Shown: positions 32,367 to 45,256, numbered from the stretch's first letter. The stretch is 64,000 nucleotides of DNA from Brachyhypopomus gauderio (GCF_052324685.1 NW_027506985.1:62001-126000), one strand, 5' to 3'. The notes: a model not told the origin generated them from the letters alone. Program-made: numbers and translations.

Positions 32367-32668
32367 AAAACTATTCTATTTTACTCGTGTTTCTGAAAAC
32401 AGTGTGTATCACCTGTACATGAGGAAGTGATGTCTGCTTGTCACATGTTAATGCTATACATTCAATATCTCTTCTTTACGAGAAAACGGACACAGAAGCT
32501 GTTAATAGCATCGGTTTCCGCTTTCTTACTGTTTGAGAGGAGTGCCTTGTGAATGGTGCAAAGACAAAGGATAATCACAAAGGATGCTTATTTTTATGCG
32601 GGGTGGAGTGTGTTGGTTCTGGTAAAACCACAACAATGTTACTACTAATTTTATACTAGAAATATGCC
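32367..32668. repeat. Upstream nos2 duplication, copy B
   Basis: Partner of 31107-31405, and the copy nearer the nos2 promoter. It ends about 580 bp before the TATA box. Confidence 0.8.
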
Positions 32669-33249
32669 CAACATACCACATTTAAAAATATCTTTATTAA
32701 TATAATTGCCTTTGCACCATTTCATGAAATGTGACACACCATCCTTCTTTGTATTATATATAACTACAAATATAACTATTTAAACATTTTCCAGAGTTGT
32801 AAAACTATATTTTTATCCTGAAGTAACCCAGACCACTACAGGTTTTCTATTAGTTTTTAAGCAGTTTACTGTTTCAGTAGTGCAGCAGTGTAGAATATAC
32901 TGAATACTGCACCACAAAGGTTTTTATCTCAGAACCTGGCTACATATTTTGACTGATAAGTTTTTTAAAATATTTTTTTTAAAGGTTTAAAAGGTTTTGA
33001 ACTAACGATTAACCAAATTTTCCTTTTTTTCGTGAAAAATTGCACAATGAGATAATGAAAAGAATTGTGCTCTAAATACATTTATATTTACTCCTGACAT
33101 GTGACACCTTCACAGCTATGTTGAAATGGATCAAAAACCTACCAAACAGCATGTTGGAGAGGTTCCAACATTTGACAATATGAACAAAGAGGTGACGCCC
33201 AATTGTGAGTAATTACTGGAAACATCCGAAATCTAAAGGAGGCGAGTGC
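32669..33249. other. nos2 proximal upstream region
   Basis: AT-rich. Near the promoter are a CCAAT (about 33199) and TTACTGGAA at 33213-33221, which fits the loose STAT-site pattern TTNCNNNAA. Short motifs like these occur by chance and are weak evidence. Confidence 0.35.
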
Positions 33250-33256
33250 TATATAA
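33250..33256 (+). promoter_or_regulatory. nos2: nos2 TATA box
   Basis: tatataagg lies about 30 bp before the inferred first, non-coding exon. That exon ends at 33365 with a donor (aagg|gtaag), and exon 2 begins at 33499, one base before the start codon. Confidence 0.65.
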
Positions 33257-33499
33257 GGTACCAGGTTAGCCTGCTGTACTTCACAGCTGAATATACAATA
33301 GACTTGCAAAAGACCACTACTACTACAAGACACTGAAGGGAACCGTCTCACTGACAAGTAGAAGGGTAAGAGTTGAAAATGTAAAAAATTTTACATTTTA
33401 GCCTGTTAAGAGGCTTCATATTACAGAATATACTTAATAAATTATTTTAAGGGAAATGTTATTAAAAGCATAACATAATTATCTTGTGATTACTTAAGC

Positions 33500-36400
33500 A
33501 TGGGGAAGAAGATCATTGAAGAGACGACTAAAGAGCTGCCCCAGCATCAGACAAACCAGGTGAGTCCAGCGTCCTTGAAGGTTGACCACTGTCTGTTAAA
33601 CGTGCTTCAGTAAGGGGCGCTGGGAAGGCAGGTTTATGTGGGAGCATGCACAAAAAAAAGATGATTATAGAAGCATAAATAAAACAAAATAGATGAATAT
33701 AACAAAAAGATAAAATGAGTAAACTGATGGTTTCAAAAGCAATCCACAGAGGGTAAGAAAAATGTGAAGCCATATCTGAAATAGAAATGTGTAAAACATT
33801 TTGATGTCCATTTCTGGTGTTTCTGGAGCAGGTTAAAGGCGACTGGAAGAATCGGTGCCCTATGTCAATGCGTGTTAAGAACTTTCAGAATGGATTCAGC
33901 CATCAAGATACTCTGTATCACAAGGCTATCAAGGTACATCCTCTCAATCCTGATGTATAGTGTGGTACTGGAGATGAATGTCATTCATTCTGAGAAAGAA
34001 AGGTTTTAGAATGCAGTTGAAAAAAGTTGTTATAAACTATACAGCATCTAACCTGTAGCAATGAAGAGCTACAGAGCACCCTGACTGCACTTTTATGTGA
34101 CAGCCACTTTTATGAGGCTGAATGAGAAGCATTAAAAAGATCTTCTGATGGGTCTCAAAAGAAACATCTGTAGAATGGAGGAGGGACGTAGTGACACTAA
34201 AGTTCACATCTGCTCTTCCAGAGTCATCTCTGCAAACCCAAAGTTTGTGAGGGTTCAATAATGACCCCGAAGACTCTCACACGCTCTCCCAACGTGGCCC
34301 CACCTTCTACAAATGAGCTCCTCATCCAGGCCATCGACTTCATCAACCAGTACTACAAGTCTTTCAAAGTGTAAGCAGAATCGTACATTTGTTTACTAAT
34401 ATGTTTTAGACCAAATTAGTAGGCTGAGCTATATTTTTGTTATTAATATGGGATATTTGAACGCAGCTCCAAAACAGAAGAGCATTTGGCTCGTGTTAAT
34501 GAAGTTGCTCGGGAAATAGATGCTACAGGATCTTATCAGCTCACCACAGAAGAACTCGCGTTTGGAGCCAAACAGGCATGGAGGAACGCACCAAGGTGCA
34601 TTGGGCGGATTCAGTGGTCTAACTTGCAGGTACAAACGTTTAGCTCATTCTGATACTTCCAACTACCAAACTGTCTGTAATTACTCATGAACATTAACGT
34701 GAGATGTTCTCCTCCACAGCTGTTTGATGCTCGCAAATGCCAAACCGCAAAGGAAATGTTTGAGCGCTTGTGTGCTCATATCAAATTTGCCACAAATGAA
34801 GGAAATATAAGGTGTGTTAAATATTTGGCTTCTAAAATTAATTACCAGTTGTTAAGTATGCATGAAATGTGATGTTTGGCTAAAATTGTATTTCTAGTGT
34901 CCACATGCAATGACTATTGGTGATGTGTTTATTTACATATTTACAGATCAGCCATCACTGTTTTCCCACAAAGAACTGATGGCCAACATGATTTCCGTGT
35001 CTGGAACAGTCAGCTCGTAAGATATGCTGGATATCAGATGGAGGATGGCAGTGTAGTAGGAGACCCTGCTAATGTGGAATTCACAGAGGTATCCACAAGT
35101 CAGCACTCTGCTAATCACTGCTTTGTTGATGTATTTTGTAACAGAAGGTCATATGTTTTTGCGCATTTTTACCACTTAATTTGTACCACGAACTGGTTTT
35201 CACTGCTGGACTATCATATTTCTGTAATCTCACAGATTTGTATCCAGCTTGGATGGACACCAAAGTTTGGCCAGTTTGATGTGGTGCCACTGGTTTTGCA
35301 AGCCAACGGGGAAGATCCTGAATTGTTTGAAATCCCCCCTGAGCTGGTGCTGGAGGTTCAAATGGAGCATCCTCAGTATGTGACATGCATGCTGCTTTTG
35401 TTTAAGACTTGAACTCCTATTCAAACGAATTATTGTTGTTATGCTACACGTTAGCATGAGAGCTATCCGTGAAATATACTGGATTGTGAGAATAATCCTC
35501 ATTATGTTTTGCGTATGACTTCTTATCACAAACTTCCATTCTCACATGATGGTGGTGTATGTTTTTGTCCAGTTATGATTGGTTCAAAGAGCTGAACCTC
35601 AAATGGTATGCCCTGCCTGCGGTGACCGGCATGCTATTGGAGATCGGAGGTCTGGAGTTCCCAGCATGCCCTTTCAACGGCTGGTACACGGGTGCTGAGA
35701 TCGGCACGAGGAACTACTGTGATCGCCATCGCTACAACATTCTAGAGGTGACCATCTTACATTTTAATCAGTATGGTGCATGTTGTTATAGCCCATTGAA
35801 TCATATGATACTGGTCAGTATTATACCACCAAGTGTCATTTGGTACAGGGAATTGGGTTACAATAGAACTTTGAGACCAATTTCTGCTTTTTATGTCTTC
35901 TCTTCTGTAGCGAGTTGGTCGTCGTATGGGCTTGGAGACCCACAAGATGTCCTCACTGTGGATGGACGAGGCTCTAGTTGCCGTCAACATTGCAGTAATT
36001 CATAGCTTCCAGGTACGACCTCCATAGATTTACAAAACAGATACAAAATCACAATCGCTTCTGAATTTGTCCAGTTTGCTGTAATTCATAGTGGACTAAT
36101 TCACAGTGCTGGAATGCCACTTTGTCTTATGATGCAGAAAAACAAGGTGACCATCAGCGACCACCACTCCATTTCTGAGTCCTTCATGCAGCACATGGAG
36201 AATGAAGTGCGTCTGCGTGGGGGCTGCCCCGCTGACTGGGTCTGGCTGGTGCCCCCTATGTCTGGTTCTCTTACCCCCGTGTTCCACCAGGAGATGATCA
36301 ATTACATCCTCTCCCCTTTCTTCTACTACCAGGTATCAATGAAAGATTTATCCGGTAGAGAACGATGGGTATAAAAAAAATTTGCTAAGAACATAGTGCT

Positions 36401-39400
36401 AAACATAGCACTGAAGCATTGCTTATAAAGAGTAAAAGAAAAAAGTAATTTTTGCTCGGTAATAGGAACACGTGGGTCAAAATGTCAATTTTTCTACTTG
36501 TCAGTGTTTTCTCCTCGTCTTAGTGTGTTGTTGCTGTTGTTTTCAGACTGATCCTTGGGTAACACATGTGTGGAAAGATGAGACAAAAGCACTGAAGAAG
36601 CGAAAAATAATCAGCTTCAAAGCCTTGACCAAGTAAGCCAGCATCACATGGTTCTAAAGTTTACCATAATGCTAAATTCCCTTTATGCATATTACTTCAT
36701 GACTATTCATGGCCAACGCTGACCAATTGGAATCCTGCTTCTCCAGGGCTGTTGTTTTCTCCCAAATGCTCATGCAAAGAGCCTTGAAGAACAGAGTGCC
36801 TTGCACCATCCTCTATGCTACTGAAACAGGGAAATCACAGTCCTTTGCCAAGAAGCTGCAGGCCATACTCAGCTGTGCCTTCAACCCCAGGGTAAAGAAA
36901 CGGTAGCAAATGTTCTGATACAAGCATTTTGAAAGGAAACAGATACAAACCATTTATGTTTCCCCATACAGTTACTCTGCATGGAGGACTACAATGTTTC
37001 TGAGCTTGAGAAAGAGCGACTGTTGCTGGTGGTAACAAGCACTTTTGGTAATGGAGACAGTCCAGGAAATGGAGAGGTATGCACCAATGTGCTCAGCACT
37101 AGCAACTTGCTCTTACAGGGCTGGTATTTAATTATGGGTTAAGTAAATTGGACACGTGGACACTTTGTAGTCATAAGTAATTATTTTTGTTTTCTTTATC
37201 AGAGTTTCATGAAGGAGCTGATGAATATGAAAAGTCTCAGAAACAACATCAGGTTGGTCCAAGTGAATAAGATACCATGTGAATGAAATCTATTTTTAGA
37301 TCAGGATGTGTGATTAATCACAGGATGTGATCACGTTCCTCCACACAGGTACTGCGTCTTTGGTCTGGGCTCTCGCATGTACCCCCATTTCTGTGCCTTC
37401 GCCCATGCTGTGGATGCCAGGTTGTCCGAGTTGGGAGCCAAGCGTGTGACTTCCACAGGGGAGGGAGATGAGCTCAATGGTCAGGATGAGGCGTTCTCCG
37501 CATGGGCCTGCACAGCATTCCAGGTTGGTGAGGCTCTCGTCACCTTTTATTGAAAAGAAACACTCAAATTTTGTTTGGGTCTGAAAATGCTCTCGGTCTG
37601 CTCTTGTAGGCTGTGTGTATGGAGTTTGGCATTGAAGTCCAACTCTCAGGACATCCGAGTCTAACTGAGACCTGGGACCCTCTGAAATACAGAGTGCAGC
37701 CTGACAACAGTGTCTTTGAACGCATCCCAGGTACCCCATGAAAAATATAATATATCTTCGCAGTGATATTTAATATTAATGGAAAACAATCAGTGGAAAA
37801 TATTGTGGTGGTGAAGACATCTTGTGTATCTTCACAGCTCTCTCTGCAGTGCACTCTAAGACTGTATTTCCCATGAAACTGAAGTGGAGGAAGAACCTAC
37901 ACAGCTCTCAGTCGAGGTCTGCTCTCAGTACCTTCTCTACTGCCACAGACACTTTACTTTTGGAAAATGTCACACCATTCTGACATCTCTAGGCATTTCT
38001 TAACCCTGTCCCCCCATCCTTGTTTGCAGACGCTCTACTATACTGGTAGAGCTAGAGACAGGTGAAGGGAAAGAGGTTCTGAATTACGCTCCAGGGGATC
38101 ATGTGGGCGTTTTCCCAGAGAACTCACCTGAGCTGGTGACTGGCATTCTGAAGCACCTCCCCAATGCTCCTCCCACCAATCAACGTCTTCGTCTAGAGAA
38201 TCTCCCTGATTCCAGCTTTGGTAAATGGTCAACCTCAATTTAATATTGTTATGAGTTAATGAAATCCGATTATACAATGAGGAATCTGTTGGGTATCCTG
38301 CAGGGGGCGCAGTGTGGCAGACAGATGAACGTATCCCAGCATGCAGTCTGATACAGGCTCTTACGTACCTCTTGGATATCACCACCCCACCTTCCCAAGG
38401 CTTTCTGCGCAAGCTCTCGCAAATGACCAAGCAGCAAAATGACCAACAAGGACTGCTAGCACTCGCAACGGTAGGCTGGTCCGTATATGGTGACTGTAAT
38501 TGAGCTAAGACTAAGATTTTCTGCTTTACCGCTAATACCAGCATTTATAGACGTTCATGTGATGGCGTCTGTCTGCAGGACCTGAAGGCTTATTCAGACT
38601 GGAAGGCGTTCCGTAGGCCCAACTTCCTGGAGGTCCTGGATGAATTCCCTTCCGTGGAGCTCTCTGCAGCTTTCCTGCTCAGTCAGCTTCCGCTGCTGAA
38701 GCCCCGCCTCTACTCCATCAGCTCCTCCCCAGACCTCCACCCTCACGAGCTCCACCTCACCGTGTCCGTGGTCAGCTACCGAACGCAGGGTAAAATGCTT
38801 ATACAAAGCATAAGTACAACATCGCTATGGGAACATCATCCTAACATTATCCACTCTGAAAAACCCTGTTGCTTTGTAGTGCCCTTATATGGTTTTGTCC
38901 TCTTGACAGACGGAGAGGGTCCTCTACACCATGGTGTCTGCAGCACCTGGCTCAACACCCTTAAAGAAGGAGAAGCAGTTCCCTGCTTCATTCATGGGTA
39001 CCTTCCCAAATGCTTCAAAAATTCTTGCTTTGGCATCAATCACACAAGCGTATTTTTCCTTGTGTTCGCACAACATCTTATGCGTGGCTGCTGGTTGTGT
39101 TTTCAGATCCAGTGGGTTCCACCTCCCAGCAGACCCCACCACACCCACCATCCTAATTGGAACAGGAAGTGGCATCGCCCCCTTCAGGAGCTTCTGGCAA
39201 CAGCGCTTCCACGACATGAACAAGACAGGTACTCACCTGCCCGCCTACACAGGCAGTCTGTGATCTGAACCTTGGTGCAATAAGTGTCTTTTACGAAAGT
39301 ATTTTTGGAAAATTATTTTAGGTGTTATTTGCAGTGCCTAAAACCAGGTGTTTTCACTGCAGGTCAGAAATGGAGCCCAATGATGCTGGTGTTTGGCTGC

Positions 39401-40052
39401 CGTGATCCAGACACAGATCACCTGTACAAAGAAGAAACTTCTGACATGAGAAGAAACGGCACCCTGCAGAGCATCACGACAGCATACTCTCGCCAGCCTG
39501 GTCAACCTAAGGTACAGCTCCCATCTTACTTCACATTGAGGCCATTGAAGACAAATATGAAACCGTTTGGCTAATCTTTGTGGGTCAGCCCTTTTAAAGA
39601 GGGTGTGTAAAGATTTATTTTTTTTATAGAATATAGAGCTGTTTTCTGCTATGCATTTTCCACATGTTGAAGAAGAATTAGCCTTAACCTCTGCTCTTTT
39701 GGGGCAGGTCTACGTTCAAGATGTTCTGAAGAAACAGCTTAGCGAAGAGGTTTGGCAGGTGCTCCATCAGAGCCGTGGACACCTGTATGTGTGCGGGGGA
39801 ATGAATATGGCCCGGGATGTTGCTCACACCATACAGGAGATTCTGGTTGGTCAAATGGGGATAACCTTCACAGAGGCTGAGGAGTATCTGAAAAATCTGA
39901 AGGTGACCACTCATTATCATATGGCAAACCACATTTTGATAAAACCTAATTTTATGTTTCAGTTAACTGGAAAAAAGGTAATGTGCTTAAAAAAATGTTT
40001 TTCTTTTCTACAGTCAGAGAAGCGGTACCATGAAGACATCTTTGGAGCCTAA
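33500..40052 (+). CDS. nos2: nos2, inducible nitric oxide synthase
   Basis: Makes NO and citrulline from arginine, NADPH and O2 as a calmodulin-bound dimer. Exons: 33500-33559, 33832-33933, 34222-34370, 34467-34629, 34720-34811, 34947-35088, 35236-35375, 35573-35747, 35911-36012, 36138-36332, 36547-36632, 36747-36891, 36972-37076, 37203-37252, 37349-37523, 37610-37730, 37838-37916, 38030-38220, 38304-38470, 38579-38789, 38910-38997, 39107-39228, 39363-39511, 39708-39902, 40014-40052. All junctions keep frame; about 1080 residues. Seen: zinc CKPKVC, heme-Cys [12 protein letters not shown], arginine site [15 protein letters not shown], basic calmodulin segment ([16 protein letters not shown]), FMN ATETGKS and [39 protein letters not shown]. 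The FMN domain lacks the inhibitory insert of nNOS/eNOS, so the inducible, calcium-independent class is inferred. It ends [10 protein letters not shown] and stops, lacking the roughly 22-residue mammalian tail. No break seen. Confidence 0.95.
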
Positions 40053-40318
40053 ATTTGATATCAGTTAAAAAAATACAGAGACTCTGTGGTTTGAAACAGA
40101 TTTGTTTATATATATTTGCATATACATGAAATATTTGTTTTATTTACTTTACTACTTCTCCAATGTTTGAAGACTTGCTTAATTAATATAATATAATGTG
40201 CATGTTTTATTGCACACATATTTGCTTAAAGGAACGAGGGATGATAGTATTTTAGTTACTGGTTTGTTCTTGTGGCATATATATGTATATGTATATGTAT
40301 GTGTGTGTGTGCGCATGC

Positions 40319-40357
<39 letters not shown>

Positions 40358-40500
40358 ACAAATTTACCACTTACCTTCTGTTATGTACATTCTTTTCTTA
40401 AGGAAAGCTTGTGCATTACTCTGCTTTGAGTTAAATTTTTCAGGCCTTAATGTATGCAATTGAAATGCTACAATAAATATGTACAGCCTATTTATAGTGT
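40053..40500 (+). other. nos2: nos2 3' untranslated region
   Basis: AT-rich region with several ATTTA-like motifs and a (GT)n run at 40299-40355. A likely poly(A) signal AATAAA lies at 40472-40477 (ctacaataaatatg). Confidence 0.55.
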
Positions 40501-40854
40501 ATGATGCAATGTCCTCTTTCTGAATCGTTCACACCTGAGGCCCTCACAACTCAACTTTCATGCACGGTGTCCACTGCACTGGACAGATAATTAAACATGA
40601 GGTAAAAACCAAGTGATTTGAAATATTCACTACAAATCAATGTAGCGACAACTTCTAATGGCCCTAAGGCCTCAAGACAGAAAATTCCAGATATAATGCT
40701 TAATCTCGCAGACTACCCCATTACACCTGGCACAGTAGCCAAAAACCTAGGCGTCATACTCGACTCCGACCTATCATTTGATAAATACATAGATAATACT
40801 ACTAGAATAGCTTTTCTACATCTTCGCAACATTGCCAAGTTAAGAAATGCATTA

Positions 40855-41866
40855 CCATACCATACCATACCACTTTATTTATAGAGCACTTTAAAACAAC
40901 AATAAAGTTAACCAAAGTGTTGTACACAATACAAAAAGAAAAACAGGGAAAGTAAATAAAATGACACAAGGATATAAAACAAACACAAGATTTGGAGTTA
41001 AAACAGTCTGCGTCGCTACGCTGATTTAAAAGCCAAGTCATAAAAATATGTTTTTAAATGGGTTTTAAAAACACTGAGTGAGGGAGCCTGCCTGATGTAC
41101 TGCGGTAACTCATTCCAGAGTTTTGGAGCTATGCATGCAAACGCTCTATCCCCTCTAAGTTTGCGATGCGTCTTTGGAACAGTTAAAAGCATCTGGTCAG
41201 CTGATCTAAGGGACCGAGATGGAACATATGGATGTAAAAGTTCAGATAGGTAGCATGGGGCAAGTCCATTAAGAGATTTAAAAGCAAATACCAGTATTTT
41301 AAAATGGATTCTTAAGTGAATTGGGAGCCAGTGAAGAGCAGCTAAAATTGGCGTGATATGATCTCGCCTTCTTGTACCAGTTAAAAAACGGGCCGCGGTA
41401 TTCTGCACCAGCTGTAGCCGGGTCAAGGAGGCCTGACTTATTCCAGTCAATAGCGAGTTGCAATAGTCCAGGTGAGATGTTATAAAAGCATGTATTACTG
41501 TTTCCAGGTTACGTCTAGAGAGTAGAGGTTTGATTTTTGACAATCTCCTCAGCTGAAAAAAGCAAGCTTTAACCACAGCGTTTACCTGGGCATCCAACTT
41601 TAACATAGGATCCATTTTTAAACCCAAATTTGTCACAATGTGTTTTTCAAACGATGTCAGAGAGGAGAGGTCAACACAAGGAATGCTGTTTGTATCACTA
41701 GGTCTAAACAACATGATTTCTGTTTTTTTCTCATTCAAACTGAGAAAATTTATTGACATCCATCCTCTGACGTCCATAAGGCAGTCAAGGAGAGGCTGGC
41801 CCGAATGTGAACCAGTACATTTCAATTGGAAGTAGATTTGACAGTCGTCTGCATAACAATGAAAAG
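40855..41866 (-). mobile_element. Second LINE, opposite strand, inside the first
   Basis: The minus strand encodes a different but related LINE RT C-terminus in an open 286-residue frame (41016-41876): FHCYADDCQIYF (the YADD catalytic motif), FLSLNEKKTEIMLF, SHLDYCNSLLTG and ILAALHWLPIHLRIHFKILV. The target duplication is GCATTA (40849-40854 and 41867-41872). The 3' tail at the left is (TATGG)n. Less than half of ORF2 is present, so it is 5'-truncated. Confidence 0.9.
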
Positions 41867-42112
41867 GCATTATCACAGGATGATGCAGAAAAATTGGTGC
41901 ACGCCTTTGTTAGCTCCAGATTAGATTACTGTAACTCACTACTGTCAGGATGTACAAATAGGAATCTAAATAAACTTCAAATAGTTCAAAATTACGCAGC
42001 CAGAGTTCTGACCAGAACTAGAAAATTTCAGCATATCAGACCAGTCCTATCAGCCCTGCATTGGCTCCCAGTTAAATTCCGTATTGATTTTAAAATTCTT
42101 TTATTAACTTAT

Positions 42113-42569
42113 TGTCACATAGGGCAACGCCCCCTCTCGTAGCTGTCACTCTGGGTTCCCTCATGTCCGTGTTCCCTGCCTGTTTGTCCCGCCCTGCTCG
42201 TTTGTTGAGTTTATTCCTTGTTTGTTGCCACGCCCCAGTGTGATTGCCATCACCTGTCCCTAGTTAGTTTCTATGTATAAAGTCCTAGTATTTCCCCAGT
42301 CCAGTATCCGTGATTTTGTCTACTCTGTGCTTTGTTCATTTTGTCTTTCTGTCGGTTCGTGCGTTGTTCGGTCAGCCTGTTTGATCCCTAGTCCGTGAGT
42401 CTTCCCTGTTCTTGTCTCAAGATGTCAGTTCATGTTTCGTGTCTGGATTGCTTAATGTTATGACCCCTGCCTGTTTTGTTGACTCCGAGTTTGGTATTCC
42501 CTTCATTAAATCTCGCTCATCTCAGCGTTTGTGTCCGTCTCCTTGCTCCGTGGCGCGAGCCACGTTACA
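42113..42569 (+). mobile_element. Solo LTR (457 bp), sushi-like, inside the LINE
   Basis: Runs from tgtcacatagggc to gccacgttaca, with a perfect 5-bp duplication CTTAT (42108-42112 and 42570-42574). A TATAAA at 42276-42281 fits plus-strand transcription. Its ends match, in the opposite orientation, those of the gag-only element. Confidence 0.9.
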
Positions 42570-43424
42570 CTTATAAAGCACTGCACGGGCTTGCTCCTGA
42601 ATACCTCCAGGAACTTATTTCCTATTATGAACCCCCATGTCCACTAAGATCACAGGGTGCTGGTCTTTTATTAGTTCCAAAATTGAATAAGGTAACAGCA
42701 GGGGGAAGAGCCTTTTCTTGTAAGGCCCCTCAGCTTTGGAACAAGCTTCCAAAATGCGTCCGGGACTCTGACACAGTCACAATTTTTAAGTCTAAGTTGA
42801 AAACCCACTTATTTAGTTTAGCGTTTGATAATTGATATCCCCCCTTAGATAAAGGTACAGATCCAGGGGTTCACATGCGAAGGGTTTTATGGTAGACTGG
42901 GGCACTGGTGCTGTCATCCTGTCACTGCTCGTGGTCACTCAAGTTTGTTGACAGTGCAGTGGACGGATGCCATTGTCTCAGAATGCCCCCAGGCCCATGT
43001 TACCTTCTGGTTCTGCCTTTTTTAGCTAGGCTGTAATAATTTAACTTAGTGCCGGAGTTGCTGCCACACTCCAGAAATGTTTATAATTTCACCTGTCCTA
43101 TATATGTCCTCATACAGAGCTAATTTTTCCCTGTTTTATTTTTTCCACATGGCTGCCCGCCTGCTTGAGGAATAATGAGATGAGGAGAAACAAGCGATCC
43201 ATCCTGGGCCGGCCACCTCCTGCCTAACCGGATGCCTACACCATGATGGACATTTTTACATCTTTTTCCTTTTCTATATTTCCTTCTGTCTAAAGCTCAC
43301 TGGGGGCTAGTACTCGGCACTTGTAAAGCTGCTTTGTGACAACTGTTGTAAAAAGCGCTGTATAAATAAAATTTGATTGATTGATTGATTGATAATGTAA
43401 AAATGTAAATGTGCTATTTTTGTC

Positions 43425-43650
43425 AATTGTGATTTTCACCCCAATCGAAATTTGTCCTTCACATTTACCCATCTGTGAGGTGATTACACACACACTAGTG
43501 ATTACTAGGGGGCTGTGGTGCACATGTGCCCAGAGCGGTGGGCAGCCCTAGCTCAGCACCCAGGGAGCAGTGGGGGTTTGGTGCCTTGCTCAAGGCACTC
43601 ACGTCCCTCTGGTAACAAGACCAGTTCCTTACCACCAGACCATGACTGCC
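43425..43650. mobile_element. Fish interspersed repeat, copy 1 (SINE-like)
   Basis: The block attgtgattttcacccc...aaatttgtcctt...ctagtgattactaggggg...gagcggtgggcagccctagc...ccttgctcaaggc is shared with 46150-46400 in the same orientation. It resembles a common fish non-coding repeat. Confidence 0.75.
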
Positions 43651-44596
43651 AAAACTTTACTGTAATAATGCGGAATAATAATTGTCTTAAAAAATATTTG
43701 TTAGCCTGAAATATTACATAAAAAATCTATGTAAAACTTTTCTTCTACAACAAATATACATGTATGAAAATATTTTATCATAAACCATACTGTAAGGAAT
43801 TCTTTCATCAAAGTTTTAATGTTATGTCTGAAAATGTAATCGTCCACTGTAGTGGATGTCATGTAACAATGACATATAGGTAAAATATAATTAGGTGATA
43901 AATATTATTATATATTTATTAGCTAAATATTTAGCAAAACAAAATGATCTGTGAATATATAAGTATATTGTAGTATTTATGTTATATTGCAGTATATTCA
44001 CTTTGATACAGTCAAAGTGTGTCTTTATGTGGGTGTTTTCGTGCAGTGTATTCCCATGTGAGGACATTGATTGTGAGTTTGTGTGCACACGTGTATACAC
44101 ACGTGTGTGTTTGTGTGTGTGTGTGTGAATGCATTTGCGTGCGTGATCACAGAAATTAAGAGAAATCATCATCATTTTCTATGATGGATTTGCTACTGTA
44201 AACGGAAATAAAGATAACTATATACAATAACTATTAGGCTATGTACTATTTATTGTGAAATTTATTGTGAAAAAAATTTACCCGTTAATGCACGGTGTCC
44301 ACTACAGTGTATTGAAAAAAATTTATTGGTCATATTGGCAAATTAGCTTGCTTAGCGCTAAAAAGCCTACAGAATAAATAAATAAAGCATTTTCAAGAAT
44401 TCACACATGAAAGCGCTACAATACAAAAAGTCTGGTCCCAAGGAGCTGCCGTAGTTCCACAGGAAGTGTCGTAGTTCCACAGGAAGTGTTTGGCTGGTTT
44501 TCGTGACCCTGCTCTACATGTACAGTCTCATTTCTCCAGATGCGCGCTGGAAGAATTTAAACCAAAGAGCAGAAGTTGTGATCATTCGGGAGCGCG
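43651..44596. other. Intergenic and mrps23 upstream region
   Basis: AT-rich up to about 44400. Near 44440-44500 a 21-bp segment (gtcgtagttccacaggaagtg) is repeated in tandem just upstream of mrps23; it contains aggaagt, an ETS-type core common in housekeeping promoters. Confidence 0.45.
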
Positions 44597-45225
44597 ATGG
44601 CTGGCAGTCGGCTTCAGAAATATGGCACCGTGTTTACCCGGTTGGTAGCTGTTTGTTATGACCTCAGCTAGGCAGTTAGCAGGTAGCATTAGCTGTTAGC
44701 CGTGAAGCTAACCAGCTAGACAACCAGAGACACTTCTGCCTGGGTGCTTGTTTACAGTCTAACATCATTGCGATGTCCTCCCTCCTTCTCCTGTCCTCCC
44801 TCCCTCTCTCCCTCCCTCTCCTGTCCTCACTCTCTCCTTCTCCTGTCCTCCCTCCCTCCCTCACCTGTCCTCTCTCCTTCCTTCCTTCCCTCCCTCCCTC
44901 TCCTGTCTTCCCTCTCTCTCTCTTCCTCTCTTGTCCTCCCTCTCTACCTCCTGTGTTCCTTCCCTCTCCCTCTCTCCCTCTCGCTCCCTCCCTCTCCTTC
45001 TGTCATCCCCAAGAGTTCGTGATCTGATGCGTGCCGGAGTCATCAAGCAGACGGAAAAGCCGCTGTGGTTTGACGTGTACGCCGCGTTCCCTCCCAGTAG
45101 AGAACCACTCTACGTTAAACCAGTAAGGACTGGGCGGCGACACACCAAGGACCCGGTGCCCGACATCCTCTACGAGGAAGACCAGATACGAGCGTAAGAG
45201 TTACAGGAAACGTCTGCTTGGTACT

Positions 45226-45256
<31 letters not shown>

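Larger units (their letters stand above)
40640..43398 (+). mobile_element. 5'-truncated L2/CR1-like LINE, twice interrupted
   Basis: A plus-strand RT C-terminus in three pieces: 40690-40854 (NLGVILDSDLSFDKYIDNT, FLHLRNIAKLRNA), 41867-42112 (DAEKLVHAFVSSRLDYCNSL, LSALHWLPVKFRIDFKILLL) and 42570-42835 (YKALHGLAPEYLQELI, AFSCKAPQLWNKLP, stop). The 3' UTR ends gctttgtgacaactgttgta, aaaagcgctgtataaataaa and then a (TTGA)n tail. Removing the two insertions nearly restores one frame, so the copy was fairly intact when they landed. Confidence 0.9.

Noticed and set aside
38038-38544. 168-codon minus-strand ORF in nos2
   Set aside because: It is antisense to nos2 exons that read in phase with conserved motifs.
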